Shown here piece by piece: positions 51,074 through 58,881 of a stretch of DNA of 64,000 nucleotides. How positions within the stretch are numbered: the first letter of the stretch is position 1; each line of letters begins with the position of its first letter. Both the position numbers and the translations under genes were made by a program. Source of the DNA: Lysobacteraceae bacterium. GTDB lineage: Bacteria; Pseudomonadota; Gammaproteobacteria; Xanthomonadales; Xanthomonadaceae. Where the stretch lies: the NCBI GenBank assembly GCA_003241895.1, contig QBLY01000014.1, positions 53,957 through 117,956 on the forward strand. Direction: 5' to 3'. Below the pieces are notes generated by a model that searched no databases, had not been told where the DNA came from, and was given only the letters and a program-made list of their open reading frames with translations.

Positions 51074-52033
51074 ATGACCGACGGCCTCTTGACTCACGCC
51101 GATGTGCTGGCCGCCGCCGCGCGGATCGCCCCGCACGCGCACGGCACGCCCGTGCTGCGATCGGCGTCGCTGGACGAGCTGACCGGCGCCGAGCTTTTCT
51201 TCAAGTGCGAGAATTTCCAGCGCAGCGGCGCCTTCAAGTTCCGGGGCGCCTGCAATGCGGTCTGGGCGCTGGACGCGGCGGTGGCCGCGCGCGGCGTGGT
51301 CACCCATTCGTCCGGCAACCACGGCGCGGCGCTGGCGCTGGCGGCGCGCGGCCGCGGCATTCCTGCCCACGTGGTGGTGCCCGAGGGCGCGGTGGCCAGC
51401 AAGCTGGCGGCCATCGAAGCCTACGGAGCCGTGCTGCACCGCTGCGCGCCCACCATGGCCGCGCGCGAGGCCATGGCGGCCCAGGTGCAGCAGCAGACCG
51501 GCGCCAGCCTGGTGCATCCGTTCATGGACCCGTACGTGATTGCCGGCCAGGGCACGGCGGCGCTGGAGCTGATGGCCGAGGCCGGTCGACTCGATATCGT
51601 GATGACGCCCGTCGGCGGCGGCGGTCTGGTCTGCGGCACGGCGCTGGCGGCGAGTGGCCGCGACACCGGCATCACCGTATTCGGCGCGGAGCCCGAAGGC
51701 GCGGCCGACGCCTTCGAGTCGCTGCGCCAACAGCGCCGGGTCACCGACATCGTCCCCAACACGGTCTGCGATGGCCTGCGCGGCACCATCGGCGCCATCA
51801 ACCTGGCGCTGATGCAGGCCCATCGCGTGCAGGTATTGCTGGTGTCGGACGATGAAACGCTGGCGGCGATGCGGCTGGCCTGGGAGCGCCTGAAGGTGAT
51901 CATCGAGCCGTCGTGCGCCACCGTGCTGGCTGCCGTGCTGCGCTACCCCGGCCACTTCGCCGGGAAGCGCGTTGGCCTGATACTTTCCGGCGGCAACGTG
52001 GACCTGGGCGCCCTGCCCTGGCGAACGCCGTAG
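51074..52033 (+). CDS. PLP-dependent threonine/serine dehydratase-like enzyme
   Basis: A 319-residue fold-type II PLP enzyme. The Schiff-base lysine is Lys55 in SGAFKFRGA, the substrate loop is SSGNHGAALA near residue 79, the phosphate cup GGGGLVCG lies near 180, and SGGNVD sits at the end. The short length (no ACT domain) fits catabolic threonine dehydratase or serine racemase; the two cannot be separated here. It is the last clear backbone gene before the cassette array. Confidence 0.88.
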   Translation: MTDGLLTHADVLAAAARIAPHAHGTPVLRSASLDELTGAELFFKCENFQRSGAFKFRGACNAVWALDAAVAARGVVTHSSGNHGAALALAARGRGIPAHVVVPEGAVASKLAAIEAYGAVLHRCAPTMAAREAMAAQVQQQTGASLVHPFMDPYVIAGQGTAALELMAEAGRLDIVMTPVGGGGLVCGTALAASGRDTGITVFGAEPEGAADAFESLRQQRRVTDIVPNTVCDGLRGTIGAINLALMQAHRVQVLLVSDDETLAAMRLAWERLKVIIEPSCATVLAAVLRYPGHFAGKRVGLILSGGNVDLGALPWRTP

Positions 52034-52073
52034 CCGGCGATACGGTCTTTGACGACGGCGCGGCGGTTCAAGC

Positions 52074-52493
52074 CTAGGCCACCCCGAGAGCCAGCATCCA
52101 CTGTTTGCCCAGGCGACGCATGTCCGACACCGCGTCCAGTCCGTCGTCATCGCCGGATGACCGCGCAGGCTTGCCGAAACTGATCCGGTAGTCGTGCGGC
52201 CCGATTTGGATGATGATTCCGCCCGCGAAGTAGTACCAGGGGCTGCTGACGCGGATGGCGTCCAGCGCTTCACTGAGAACGACCCATCGCTCGTCGCTTC
52301 CCAGCGCTTGCGCCAAGCCTGGCCGCCCCGTGCTGCGCTCGAGCTTGCGAAGCTGCCACGCCCAAGCGGTTCCCGAGCCATGGGCGGTGAAGGTCAGCAC
52401 CGACCGGCTGAGCCTGAGTTCGCCGGGAATGGCGCTGATCCCGCGCAGCAGCCACGCGGGGGACGCAAGTGAGCTGATGCCTGCTTTGCCCAT
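52074..52493 (-). CDS. Hypothetical PH/GRAM-like protein
   Basis: A 139-residue protein with alternating beta-type segments (GELRLSRSVLTFTAHG; AWQLRKLERS; GIIIQIGPHDYRISFG) that suggest a small bacterial PH/GRAM-like barrel; this is pattern-based and unverified. The stop codon lies in GCCTAG, resembling a decayed attC core (GCCTAAC). It is probably the last cassette of the array. Confidence 0.6.
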   Translation of the reverse strand: MGKAGISSLASPAWLLRGISAIPGELRLSRSVLTFTAHGSGTAWAWQLRKLERSTGRPGLAQALGSDERWVVLSEALDAIRVSSPWYYFAGGIIIQIGPHDYRISFGKPARSSGDDDGLDAVSDMRRLGKQWMLALGVA

Positions 52494-52553
52494 GCTGATC
52501 CTCAGGCGCCGGCGACGTCACCACCCGGCGGCGACCCGTCTGAACGCCACCCG

Positions 52554-52757
52554 CTAAGGCAGCGGCCCGATCTTGGAAATCCAGGGCCGCTTGCCCGTGA
52601 AGGCGCCCAGGACGGCATTGGCTCCCAATGTGGCAAGCACCGCGCCGGCAAGGTACTTCCAAAAGGCCGGCACCACCCCGAAAAACAGGACGTAGGTTCC
52701 AACGCCCAGCAGGAACGCTCCAAACACCCCCACGAAGATCCGTTCACCGGAACCCAT
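52554..52757 (-). CDS. Small membrane protein
   Basis: A 67-residue protein with two hydrophobic helices (IFVGVFGAFLLGVGTYVLFFGVV, in pieces, and YLAGAVLATLGANAVLGAF). The start ATG 52757 has GGAGG seven nt upstream. The stop TAG lies in GCCTTAGC, a possible attC-core remnant. No family was recognised. Confidence 0.6.
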   Translation of the reverse strand: MGSGERIFVGVFGAFLLGVGTYVLFFGVVPAFWKYLAGAVLATLGANAVLGAFTGKRPWISKIGPLP

Positions 52758-52789
52758 CGCACACCTCCGCTGCTTTGGCCACCCAGCGT

Positions 52790-53188
52790 TTACCTGCGCG
52801 GATGACGCTGGAAGAACACCCAAGCAAAGAACACCATGAAAACAAAGTCATTCAGGCCATAGATGCTGTAGAAAATGCCTGCGAACGCATCCTCGGCATA
52901 AAGCCGCGCCAGGCTGTTGCTTGACAGCCACGACACCCAGACGACGACATAGACCAGCTTCTCCAGCGCAAACGCGGCGGCCAGCCATTTGATGCTGGCG
53001 CTCACGGTCGCGGCGCCCAGGTAGGCCAATCCCCAAACCACGATCATCAGCAGCCCGAAGTTCGACATCACCACGGGGTCTGCGCTGTTGATCGCGGCGT
53101 TGGTGAAGCCGCGCGAGAACACCAGCACGCCGCTGATGTTCATGATGCCTGCCGCAACCAGTCCGTTCCTGATCAGGCGTCTACTCAT
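52790..53188 (-). CDS. Hypothetical membrane protein
   Basis: A 132-residue protein with four predicted helices (GLVAAGIMNISGVLVFSRG; FGLLMIVVWGLAYLGAATV; AFALEKLVYVVVWVSWL; GLNDFVFMVFFAWVFF) and a basic end. The layout resembles small DUF-type integral membrane proteins common in integron cassettes. The function is unknown. Confidence 0.68.
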   Translation of the reverse strand: MSRRLIRNGLVAAGIMNISGVLVFSRGFTNAAINSADPVVMSNFGLLMIVVWGLAYLGAATVSASIKWLAAAFALEKLVYVVVWVSWLSSNSLARLYAEDAFAGIFYSIYGLNDFVFMVFFAWVFFQRHPRR

Positions 53189-53225
53189 GCGCGTGGCTCC
53201 ATGGCGGTGGGGTGCGCCGGCGGCA

Positions 53226-53504
53226 TCACCCGACTACTACGCCCTTCCAGAAAGCCACCCGGCCTCGGATTTCCTCAGCGGCCTTCAGCGGCTCCGGGTA
53301 ATACCAGGCCGCATTCTCGTTTCGCTTGCCGCCAACTTCAATCGAGTAGTAGCTGGCCGTCCCCTTCCAGGGGCAACGCGAGGTGTGCGAGCTTTCCGCG
53401 AAATAATCCTTGTTGATGGAATCAATTGGAAAATAGTGATTGTTCTCGACGACGACGGTGTCGTCGGATTCGGCCAAGATGGCTCCGTTCCAGGTTGCTT
53501 TCAC
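53226..53504 (-). CDS. DUF427 domain protein
   Basis: A 92-residue protein matching DUF427 over its full length: KATWNGAILAESDDTVVVE, HYFPIDSI, then CPWKGTASYYSIEV and AAWYYPEPLKAAEEI, ending VAFWKGV. The fold is a small beta-tent; the biochemical role is unknown. GTG 53504 was chosen because GGGAGAG lies 6 nt upstream. Confidence 0.88.
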   Translation of the reverse strand: MKATWNGAILAESDDTVVVENNHYFPIDSINKDYFAESSHTSRCPWKGTASYYSIEVGGKRNENAAWYYPEPLKAAEEIRGRVAFWKGVVVG

Positions 53505-53549
53505 CCGTGCTCTCCCGATTTGCCGATGTACCGGCTCCAAGATAACCAC

Positions 53550-53711
53550 TCAGGTTCGATGCTGCCCAAACCGGAGTGCCATGCCGTCAATATGGTCCCA
53601 TGGCGCTTTGGACGCAATCGGGCCCGGTATGCCGTGGGCTCGGCGGGCGCCCAGCCAGGCGGCAACTTGAATGTCATAGGTAACTTCCACGCTGGACTCG
53701 CCCACGATCAT
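53550..53711 (-). CDS. Small hypothetical ORF, 53 residues
   Basis: An ATG-initiated ORF (MIVGESSVEVTYDIQ start, DGMALRFGQHRT end) fills the space between the DUF427 gene and the next membrane gene. No Shine-Dalgarno is evident and no family was recognised; it may be the end of a decayed gene. Confidence 0.3.
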   Translation of the reverse strand: MIVGESSVEVTYDIQVAAWLGARRAHGIPGPIASKAPWDHIDGMALRFGQHRT

Positions 53712-53756
53712 CAGGCCAGGACCGAACCACGACGTAGCCTTGGCTTGGACGACGCC

Positions 53757-54158
53757 TCAGCCATCGATGCCGGGTGCGGCAGATGGTTTGAACAGCCTTG
53801 TGAGCAGCCCGCCCAAGAGCGCTCCGGCAAAAGCCACGCTGAAACCAACGCCCATCGCGATGATGATTTCCAACGGCCACAAATTGTGCGACGTCGGGTC
53901 ACGGGACGTCTCAACCGCCACGCGAGCCATTACCATCGCTGGAGCCGCAAGGCCGATCGCGCCCAGTGTCTGGAAGAACGTCGCTTTGGAAAAAAAGCGG
54001 AGCGCTACCGCAACCGCGAAGACGAAAGCCAGTCCAGCCCCGTAAAGCGAGTTCGGAAGCGATGCCTTCGAATACGGAATTGGCCAATACTCGATGCCAA
54101 GGGCAAGGAACGCCAACACGAAAGCCAGAAATACCTGGGCCAGGAGTTTCGACTTCAT
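53757..54158 (-). CDS. Hypothetical membrane protein
   Basis: A 133-residue protein with four hydrophobic helices (LLAQVFLAFVLAFLALGIEYW; LYGAGLAFVFAVAVALRFF; LGAIGLAAPAMVMARVAV; IIIAMGVGFSVAFAGALLGG). It has a strong Shine-Dalgarno (GGAGG, 5 nt before ATG). The family is not recognised. It is typical of the small membrane proteins that dominate this array. Confidence 0.7.
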   Translation of the reverse strand: MKSKLLAQVFLAFVLAFLALGIEYWPIPYSKASLPNSLYGAGLAFVFAVAVALRFFSKATFFQTLGAIGLAAPAMVMARVAVETSRDPTSHNLWPLEIIIAMGVGFSVAFAGALLGGLLTRLFKPSAAPGIDG

Positions 54159-54189
54159 GTGACCTCCGTGGAATCGATAGTCCGAACTG

Positions 54190-54366
54190 CTACGAGGTGC
54201 TCAACCGGCCAAAGGCGTACATAACAAGTGCAATCTCCATCCCGAACGGCCGCTCGGAGTCGCTGGACTCGTGCAGGAACTTCCGCTCGAGTCCGAACGC
54301 CTGGACAAAGAATCGCAGGGACGACTCAACGTCTGGAACGTAGATGATGGTGTATCCCAGCTTCAA
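54190..54366 (-). pseudogene. VOC/glyoxalase-domain fragment
   Basis: A 58-codon frame beginning at TTG 54366 reads KLGYTIIYVPDVESSLRFFV then QAFGLERKFLHESSDSERPF, a clear first beta-alpha-beta half of a VOC (glyoxalase/bleomycin resistance) domain. It ends in an unrelated short tail (MYAFGRLSTS). The second half of the domain and most metal ligands are missing. It was probably truncated by cassette decay. Confidence 0.65.
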
Positions 54367-54395
54367 GGATCGCGCCGAAAAGTCGCGTCAGCGCC

Positions 54396-54611
54396 CTAGT
54401 CTTCCCCGTCGATACCGTGGGGAAATACCTTCATGAGCGCGCCGCCAAGCATGAAGAACACGAAGACAACGACCATCAATGCTTGATTGGAGATGCCAAG
54501 AATAATCGATGCGAGCAAAGCCGTTACCGCCCCGCCCAAAGCGCCGAAAAACGCAGCACCGGAATTGGAAATCAGGCCCTTGAAGATGCTAAGAATGACA
54601 TTGTCGGACAT
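54396..54611 (-). CDS. Small membrane protein
   Basis: A 71-residue protein with two helices (GAAFFGALGGAVTALLASIILG and ALMVVVFVFFMLGGALM, the first quoted in part) and an acidic end. No family was recognised. It lies 29 bp upstream of the VOC fragment in the same direction. Confidence 0.55.
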   Translation of the reverse strand: MSDNVILSIFKGLISNSGAAFFGALGGAVTALLASIILGISNQALMVVVFVFFMLGGALMKVFPHGIDGED

Positions 54612-54719
54612 GGCGTCTCGCAGAAACTTGATGGCTACGCGTTAAGCTGCAGGGAGGCGGAACGCGGCCATGACCACGGCAGCGCGCAGGTGAATTCGCA
54701 GCACGGTACCGGCGCCAAC

Positions 54720-54769
54720 GCCTTGGGTCGGCTGGCGCAAAGGACGTCGGCCTGAAGGACGGACTAGGC
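54720..54769 (-). repeat. Degenerate attC
   Basis: GTCGGC ... GTCGGCCTGAAGGACGGACTAGGC parallels TCGGCTTGAATGAATTGTTAGGC of intact sites at most positions (quoted in parts). The right core is CTAGGC instead of TTAGGC, and it supplies the TAG stop of the next gene. The left core (GCCTTGG) is decayed. Confidence 0.4.
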
Positions 54770-54955
54770 GCCCTTGCGGACGAGCGGATCCATCGCAACA
54801 ATCAACAGCGTTGCCACGGGTCCAAGCAACAGCGACAAAAGCCACCAATTCAGGCCACCTCGACCCTTGGCCTGGGCCAGGCCCGCGTTGATGAGCGACA
54901 GCGTGCCCCAGCCGACGAAGAACTCACCGGTAATCATTCCATTGCTGTATTGCAT
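54764..54955 (-). CDS. Small membrane protein
   Basis: A 63-residue protein with one or two hydrophobic segments (FFVGWGTLSLINAGLAQA and WWLLSLLLGPVATLLIVAMD), the latter like the WWLLSLLLGP motif of many short bacterial membrane proteins. A G-rich RBS (GGGGG) lies 4 nt before ATG 54955. The stop lies in the attC relic. The 178 bp upstream hold nothing clear. Confidence 0.55.
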   Translation of the reverse strand: MQYSNGMITGEFFVGWGTLSLINAGLAQAKGRGGLNWWLLSLLLGPVATLLIVAMDPLVRKGA

Positions 54956-55133
54956 GACGCCCCCTGTGTGATTGCCTGTAGCCTTGCGCTGCACTTCGCC
55001 GACTGCGGAAACCCGGACCATTGCCCTCCGCAGGCGTCCGATAATCGCGTTATACGGCATCCAAACTATCGCTCACAACAGTCTCCCATTGATGGCAGAA
55101 CGGTTGCACGGTTTAGTGCCTCGAATCTGCACG

Positions 55134-55553
55134 CTACCAAAGCGTTGGCGTGGACGACGGGTTGGACCGCTGGCTCCGCCCTACCCACAGCGGCAAGGCT
55201 GCAAAGACGGCCAGTGAAATCACGTAGGCAGCACCCGAAATCGGGTCACGCCCGGCGATGTACCCGCTGATCCCCTGGCCGAGCGCCACGATGAGGCCCA
55301 GTTCCGCTGTGACCAAAAGCGCGAGCGAAAGCATACCCAACACGAGCCGTCGTACTGCAGGGAACGGTCCATACCGACGGACACAGAACCGGGCTGCCAG
55401 GAGACTTGCCAACAGCATGAACGGCATCTCGAGAAGCTCAGCCCAGCGTACGCCCAGCCGCGGAACAACGAATGGCACGCGAACGGCGCCCAGTGCAAAG
55501 CCAACCGCGAAAACCAGCAGGAAGTACACCAAACCAGCCTTGAGCGTGCGCAT
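55134..55553 (-). CDS. Conserved small membrane protein
   Basis: A 139-residue protein with four helices. The opening TLKAGLVYFLLVFAVGFALG followed by VRVPFVVPRLGVRWAELLE and LLAARFCVRRYG resembles a widespread family of small membrane proteins often found in integron cassettes; the name and role are unknown. ATG 55553 was chosen by similarity of the N-terminus; the ORF extends upstream. Confidence 0.7.
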   Translation of the reverse strand: MRTLKAGLVYFLLVFAVGFALGAVRVPFVVPRLGVRWAELLEMPFMLLASLLAARFCVRRYGPFPAVRRLVLGMLSLALLVTAELGLIVALGQGISGYIAGRDPISGAAYVISLAVFAALPLWVGRSQRSNPSSTPTLW

Positions 55554-55784
55554 GGTTCTATACCGGTCGAGGAAGCGATGATGGTGCCGATGGGTCTTCT
55601 GACCAGGATGATCCTGATGCTCAAGGACACTTACACAACTGTTCCCAAGAAGAATCACCATCCGTCGCAACGGCGTCCTGGGCCAGACCTGGCGCAGGAA
55701 ATGCTGCTGGCGCGACAGCTGCGAACTGCAGGTTCAAGCCAAGCTGCTGGTCGTCTAGCAGTTGATTCGGGTGCGGCGCCTGGC

Positions 55785-55834
55785 GCCTTAGGCCAAGCCA
55801 CGCCGAACACGTCGGTTTGAATGATGGGTCAGGC
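55785..55834 (-). repeat. Degenerate attC
   Basis: GTCGGTTTGAATGATGGGTCAGGC resembles the right half of intact sites (quoted as GTCGGTTTGAATGA and GGGTCAGGC). Core GTCAGGC supplies the TGA stop of the lipoprotein gene on its right. The 230 bp to the left (55554-55784) contain only a short ORF remnant and nothing I can name. Confidence 0.55.
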
Positions 55835-56101
55835 TCCGTTCCCGGTCCCGCACTTTGCCGAAAGCGCAGTCTCATAAAAGACCAAGTTCCAACCCGATTC
55901 AACTCTCACGTACTTGTAGGTATCCATAGCGCTATTCCGGGAATTGCACTGGGAAAACTCCAGCCCTGCTCCAATGGGCGCTTCGCTCCCGGCATCCGGC
56001 TCAATACAGCCCAGAGTCGTACACAGCGATGATGACAACGGGGTGGTTGCGCATCCGGCGGACATCACCGTTAGTACAAACACCAAAAAGAAACGGATCA
56101 T
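55829..56101 (-). CDS. Five-cysteine cassette lipoprotein, copy A
   Basis: A 90-residue lipoprotein (lipobox MSAGC, Cys17) with four further cysteines. The core reads PIGAGLEFSQC and TYKYVRVESGW, then a YET segment and a C-terminal CGTGNGA. It is about 59% identical over its whole length (53 of 90, counted by eye) to the cassette product at 62574-62846, with all five cysteines shared. The function is unknown; the disulphide pattern suggests a small folded periplasmic domain. The stop TGA lies in the attC core. Confidence 0.78.
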   Translation of the reverse strand: MIRFFLVFVLTVMSAGCATTPLSSSLCTTLGCIEPDAGSEAPIGAGLEFSQCNSRNSAMDTYKYVRVESGWNLVFYETALSAKCGTGNGA

Positions 56102-56116
56102 CAAACTCTCCCAAGG

Positions 56117-56173
56117 GCCCTGAAGTTTGAATTCAGCGGCTGCCAGCCAGTCCGCAGCCACGAACGGTTAGGC
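56117..56173 (-). repeat. Degenerate attC
   Basis: Carries GGCTGC-N10-GCAGCC as central stem and ends GGTTAGGC with an intact right core (GTTAGGC, 56167-56173). The left core has decayed to GCCCTGA. Confidence 0.55.
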
Positions 56174-56210
56174 AGCTCTTCCTCTCAAAAGCACAACATC
56201 GTCTCGCACT

Positions 56211-56577
56211 TCAGAACCAGCGCTGCACTGCGTCAACTGTATCAGTCGGTCCGGTGTTGAAGCAAAGCTTGGCTTGGGGAGCGTGCGCGTGCACGACACT
56301 CATCGACTTCTCGAACAACAGGAAGTTTCCCGCGATCGTTCGTATGCCCGCCCCGATCACGATGCAGTCAAACCGTTTGCGCTCCAGTTGGCCTCGAACA
56401 GCCGCCTCAGCTTTTTTCGCCAAGATCGGCCAAGCACGTTTGCACGTCGTAGCCGCGGTCAGTCAAGCTGTCTTCAGAGGCTGTGAGGCGGGCCAATATC
56501 TTCGCCGCGTCCATGCCAGGGTAAGCCGCGTTGCCTGGGTCAGGGAAATCCATGAGTGTTGGTAGCACGCCGATCAC
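56211..56577 (-). pseudogene. Cassette gene with a homopolymer frameshift, hypothetical
   Basis: Two overlapping frames join at a run of six A/T (56412-56417). The first begins at GTG 56577 (VIGVLPTLMDFPDPGNAAY, then MDAAKILARLTASEDSL) and ends LADLGEKS-stop. Removing one A continues it as EAAVRGQLERKRFDCIVIG and AQLCFN-type residues to VQRW. The joined product of about 121 residues resembles a small family of unknown role with an IGAG-R-T segment. This is either a natural frameshift or a sequencing error. Confidence 0.65.
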
Positions 56578-56622
56578 CAGGACACTATTCCCGTCTGTCC
56601 TACCTCTCTCCGCGGATTCTGT

Positions 56623-56663
56623 GCTTTACGGAAGACAAGCTCTGCTTCGCCATGTAGTCAGGC
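56623..56663 (-). repeat. Possible attC remnant
   Basis: Core GTCAGGC (56657-56663) supplies the TGA stop of the next gene. The left end GCTTTAC could be the other core, with a weak AAGAC..GCTTCGCC stem. It is shorter than any intact site. Confidence 0.3.
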
Positions 56664-57063
56664 CTTGCGCGTCCATCTCTCGCCGCGCTGGAGCGCATAG
56701 TTCCTGAACACATAGAGCCATGGAATGGCGATAACGTCCACGATCACTCCGATGAGCATGGCTTGGGCCAGCTCTGTTGACTTGAACGCATCCCACTGCG
56801 GTAACGCAATAGCTATCAGCCAGATCACCTTGTAGCCAAACTGGAACAGAAGCAATGGCAACATCTGCATTGGATAGCGGAGCCCCAGTCCGCTCAAAAA
56901 GCGACAGCGCGGCCCAAACGCCGTATGCCGCACTTTCCGCAGGACGCCATGTACCCTCGTGGTGAAGAATTGTCGGCCAGATACCAAGGCCGAGCACGAC
57001 AACATTCAGCAGGTACACGCCTTTCATCACGTATAGGCGAATCATCGTTACTTCGTCGGACAT
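56658..57063 (-). pseudogene. Cassette membrane-protein gene with a homopolymer frameshift
   Basis: The frame from ATG 57063 (SDEVTMIRLYVMKGVYLLNV onward) loses its hydrophobic character after LSLF, at a run of five A/T at 56896-56900. From there another frame continues as LSGLGLRYPMQMLPLLLFQF with further helices (WLIAIALPQW; VIVDVIAIPWLYVF) to RKA-stop at 56658. Joined, they give a four-helix protein of about 135 residues with no named family. Confidence 0.65.
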
Positions 57064-57108
57064 AGCTTGCTCCCGCTCTTACCAGCATGTGATCACGTCA
57101 ACCAAAGG

Positions 57109-57145
57109 GCCCAACGCCCGAGCTAGCCCGTCCCGCGAAACTGGT
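57109..57145 (-). repeat. Left half of an attC, interrupted
   Basis: GCCCAACGCCCGAGCTAGCC then CGTCCCGCGAAAC aligns with GCCTAACGCCTGAATTAAGCC and CCGCGAAGCGG of intact sites. The right half is absent; an IS3 remnant lies beyond. Confidence 0.45.
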
Positions 57146-57256
57146 GCGAGTTTCTATACAACCGTGGACACCACCGAGTCGGCTGCATTGTTCGAACTCG
57201 ACCGATCAACGATATCCCAGCGGCGAATGCAGCCGCTGGTGATAGTAGAAATTGAA

Positions 57257-57862
57257 TCAGCTAGCGGCCGCCTTCCTCAGCGCGTGGCCGAAGTCGTACT
57301 TGCGGCGGTGGTAGATGTCCGACTTCATCGACTTGTTCCATGACTCCGTAGGGGCATTGTCGTTCATGCGGCGCGGCCAGTTCGCGGACTGCCCGAGGCC
57401 AGCCTCGGCTCGCCCTGCCGGTGCGGCGCCGCGTGCACCCGGGGGCTGCCGTAGGTTTGAAGGCTGTCGTCGTGCACCGCTCGAATCTTCTTGATCAGCT
57501 GGGCGTAGCCCAGTGAACACTGGCTGGCGGGCCGCTGCAGCCAGGCGTAGTACCCGGCAGTGCTGACGCCATGAAGGCGGCACATCGTTCTCACGAGACT
57601 CGCTTCCTGATGGTGCTCGATGAAGGCGAAGATATCGCTCTTCGAGCAGTTCGGCGGTCACCGCCGGGTCGACATCCACTCCCTCGGTCGCGATCTGGCC
57701 CTCGCGCGCTGGCCTGCGCCACCGACACAACTCGTAGGGATGGATATAGAGCGACTCGGCAACGTCGCCCACCGCGACGCCGGGACGTTGGCTCAGGCGC
57801 ACGGCGGTGGCTTTGAATGACTCGCTGTATCGATACGTCGCGCGGGTACCTGGCTTTGGCAT
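57257..57862 (-). mobile_element. IS3-family insertion sequence remnant
   Basis: The 5' part (from 57862) encodes an IS3 OrfA start with helix-turn-helix ([38 protein letters not shown]). A second frame (57364-57594) encodes the start of OrfB ([20 protein letters not shown]), and the first frame resumes at the OrfB C-terminus ([19 protein letters not shown]), holding the last catalytic Glu region. The central catalytic Asp residues are deleted, so it cannot transpose by itself. Terminal inverted repeats were not located. Confidence 0.82.
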
Positions 57863-57888
57863 GGGACACTGCTGAATTCAGGTCAGGG

Positions 57889-57939
57889 TGTGCACTGAAC
57901 CGGAGGAATCACCGGTTCGGCTTGAATGAATTGTCAGCT
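57889..57939 (-). repeat. Right half of an attC next to the IS3 remnant
   Basis: ACCGGTTCGGCTTGAATGAA and TTGTCAGCT match the right half of intact sites, core GTCAGCT at 57933-57939. GAACCGG/CCGGTTC gives a central stem, but the expected left arm is missing. It could pair with the half site at 57109. Confidence 0.5.
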
Positions 57940-58319
57940 GCGGCCTCCCTGAGGCTCAAGCGGTACCCCCACAGACCGCAGGCGAAGATGCCGACATTTC
58001 CCACGAAATCCAGGACCATCCAGTCGGTGAACATGCCACGGACAAAGTAGAAGTAGTAGTTGAAACCAAAGAAAGGAACAGACGCGACTATGCCGAAAAT
58101 GAGGAAAGTGCTGGGCAAGAAGCGCGACGTGTAGATAACTGTTCCCACCAGGATAGCCTGGGCCCCGAAGCAAGCAACAAACAGTTCGCTCGTGCTATTC
58201 CCGACGTAGTAGGCGGGCCGCATGACAAATGACTCAACGACGGCCGGAAACAGCAGGCACCAAGCGCCGAGACCAATGAAGATGAGGGCTAGAATGCGTT
58301 GTAAATATTTGGCTTTCAC
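57909..58319 (-). CDS. Cassette membrane protein
   Basis: A 136-residue protein with four helices (ILALIFIGLGAWCLLFPAVV; ELFVACFGAQAILVGTVIYT; FLIFGIVASVPFFGFNYYFY; LDFVGNVGIFACGLWGY). The last residues DNSFKPNR are read from the attC, a tail seen in several cassettes here. No family was recognised. Confidence 0.72.
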   Translation of the reverse strand: MKAKYLQRILALIFIGLGAWCLLFPAVVESFVMRPAYYVGNSTSELFVACFGAQAILVGTVIYTSRFLPSTFLIFGIVASVPFFGFNYYFYFVRGMFTDWMVLDFVGNVGIFACGLWGYRLSLREAAADNSFKPNR

Positions 58320-58335
58320 GTAATTCTCCTGTTGC

Positions 58336-58395
58336 AGCTGACGCCTGAATCAGGCCGACATGCGAAACGCGTTCGGTTTGAATGAATCGTTATCC
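58336..58395 (-). repeat. attC site
   Basis: 60 bp, cores AGCTGAC (58336-58342) and GTTATCC (58389-58395). Inner arms are CCTGAATCAGGCCGA and TTCGGTTTGAATGAATC. The right core supplies the TAA stop of the gene to its right. Confidence 0.75.
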
Positions 58396-58770
58396 CCTGC
58401 TGCGGATGTAGACAAGTGCCGCGGCACCGATGACCAAGCAAACGAGCGCGATCACGTCTGCAATAACAACATTAGCAAGCTGGGCGTTGTAGCCGCCGAC
58501 TAACCAAGCAAGCCATAGGAATGAAGTGACGCTAACGAAGCCGGCGATGAACGCGACGTTCTGGAGCTGAGGCCGAAACGCGGCAAAGCACAAGAATAGT
58601 CCGAGAAGGCCGAATAGAACGGCTCTGTGGCGCATGAGAATGTTGAGATTGGAATCGCCGAAGGACAAACCATAGAGGCTGGCAAGCCGCTCACCTCCCA
58701 GCACGCCCGAAAGCGGCAGCAAGTGGATTACGCCTGCAACCAGAAGCATTGCTGATACCAGATGGCGCAT
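58390..58770 (-). CDS. Cassette membrane protein
   Basis: A 126-residue protein with four helices (SAMLLVAGVIHLLPLSGVLG; VLFGLLGLFLCFAAF; NVAFIAGFVSVTSFLWLAWL; DVIALVCLVIGAAALVYI). HLLPLSGVLG and RHRAVLFGLLG are typical of a family often mislabelled phosphopantetheine adenylyltransferase; nothing supports that activity. The role is unknown. Confidence 0.75.
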   Translation of the reverse strand: MRHLVSAMLLVAGVIHLLPLSGVLGGERLASLYGLSFGDSNLNILMRHRAVLFGLLGLFLCFAAFRPQLQNVAFIAGFVSVTSFLWLAWLVGGYNAQLANVVIADVIALVCLVIGAAALVYIRSRG

Positions 58771-58791
58771 AGTTGTCGTGATCCAAAGGGG

Positions 58792-58881
58792 GCTAGCACC
58801 GAAGTCAAGCAGCCACCGGCCGCGGAGGCATAATTCTGAAATGGGCTCGACCTGACGGTCGGCTTGAATACTTCGTTAGGC
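58792..58881 (-). repeat. attC site, long type
   Basis: 90 bp with right core GTTAGGC. It shares CCGCGGA, GGCTCGACC and CGGTCGG.TTGAAT with the site at 63567-63657 but not with the 60-bp sites. The left core reads GCTAGCA, one step from consensus. Confidence 0.7.

Noticed and set aside
58390..58770. Naming the cassette protein phosphopantetheine adenylyltransferase
   Set aside because: Such four-helix proteins often carry that label in databases, but there is no nucleotidyltransferase motif; it is a small membrane protein.
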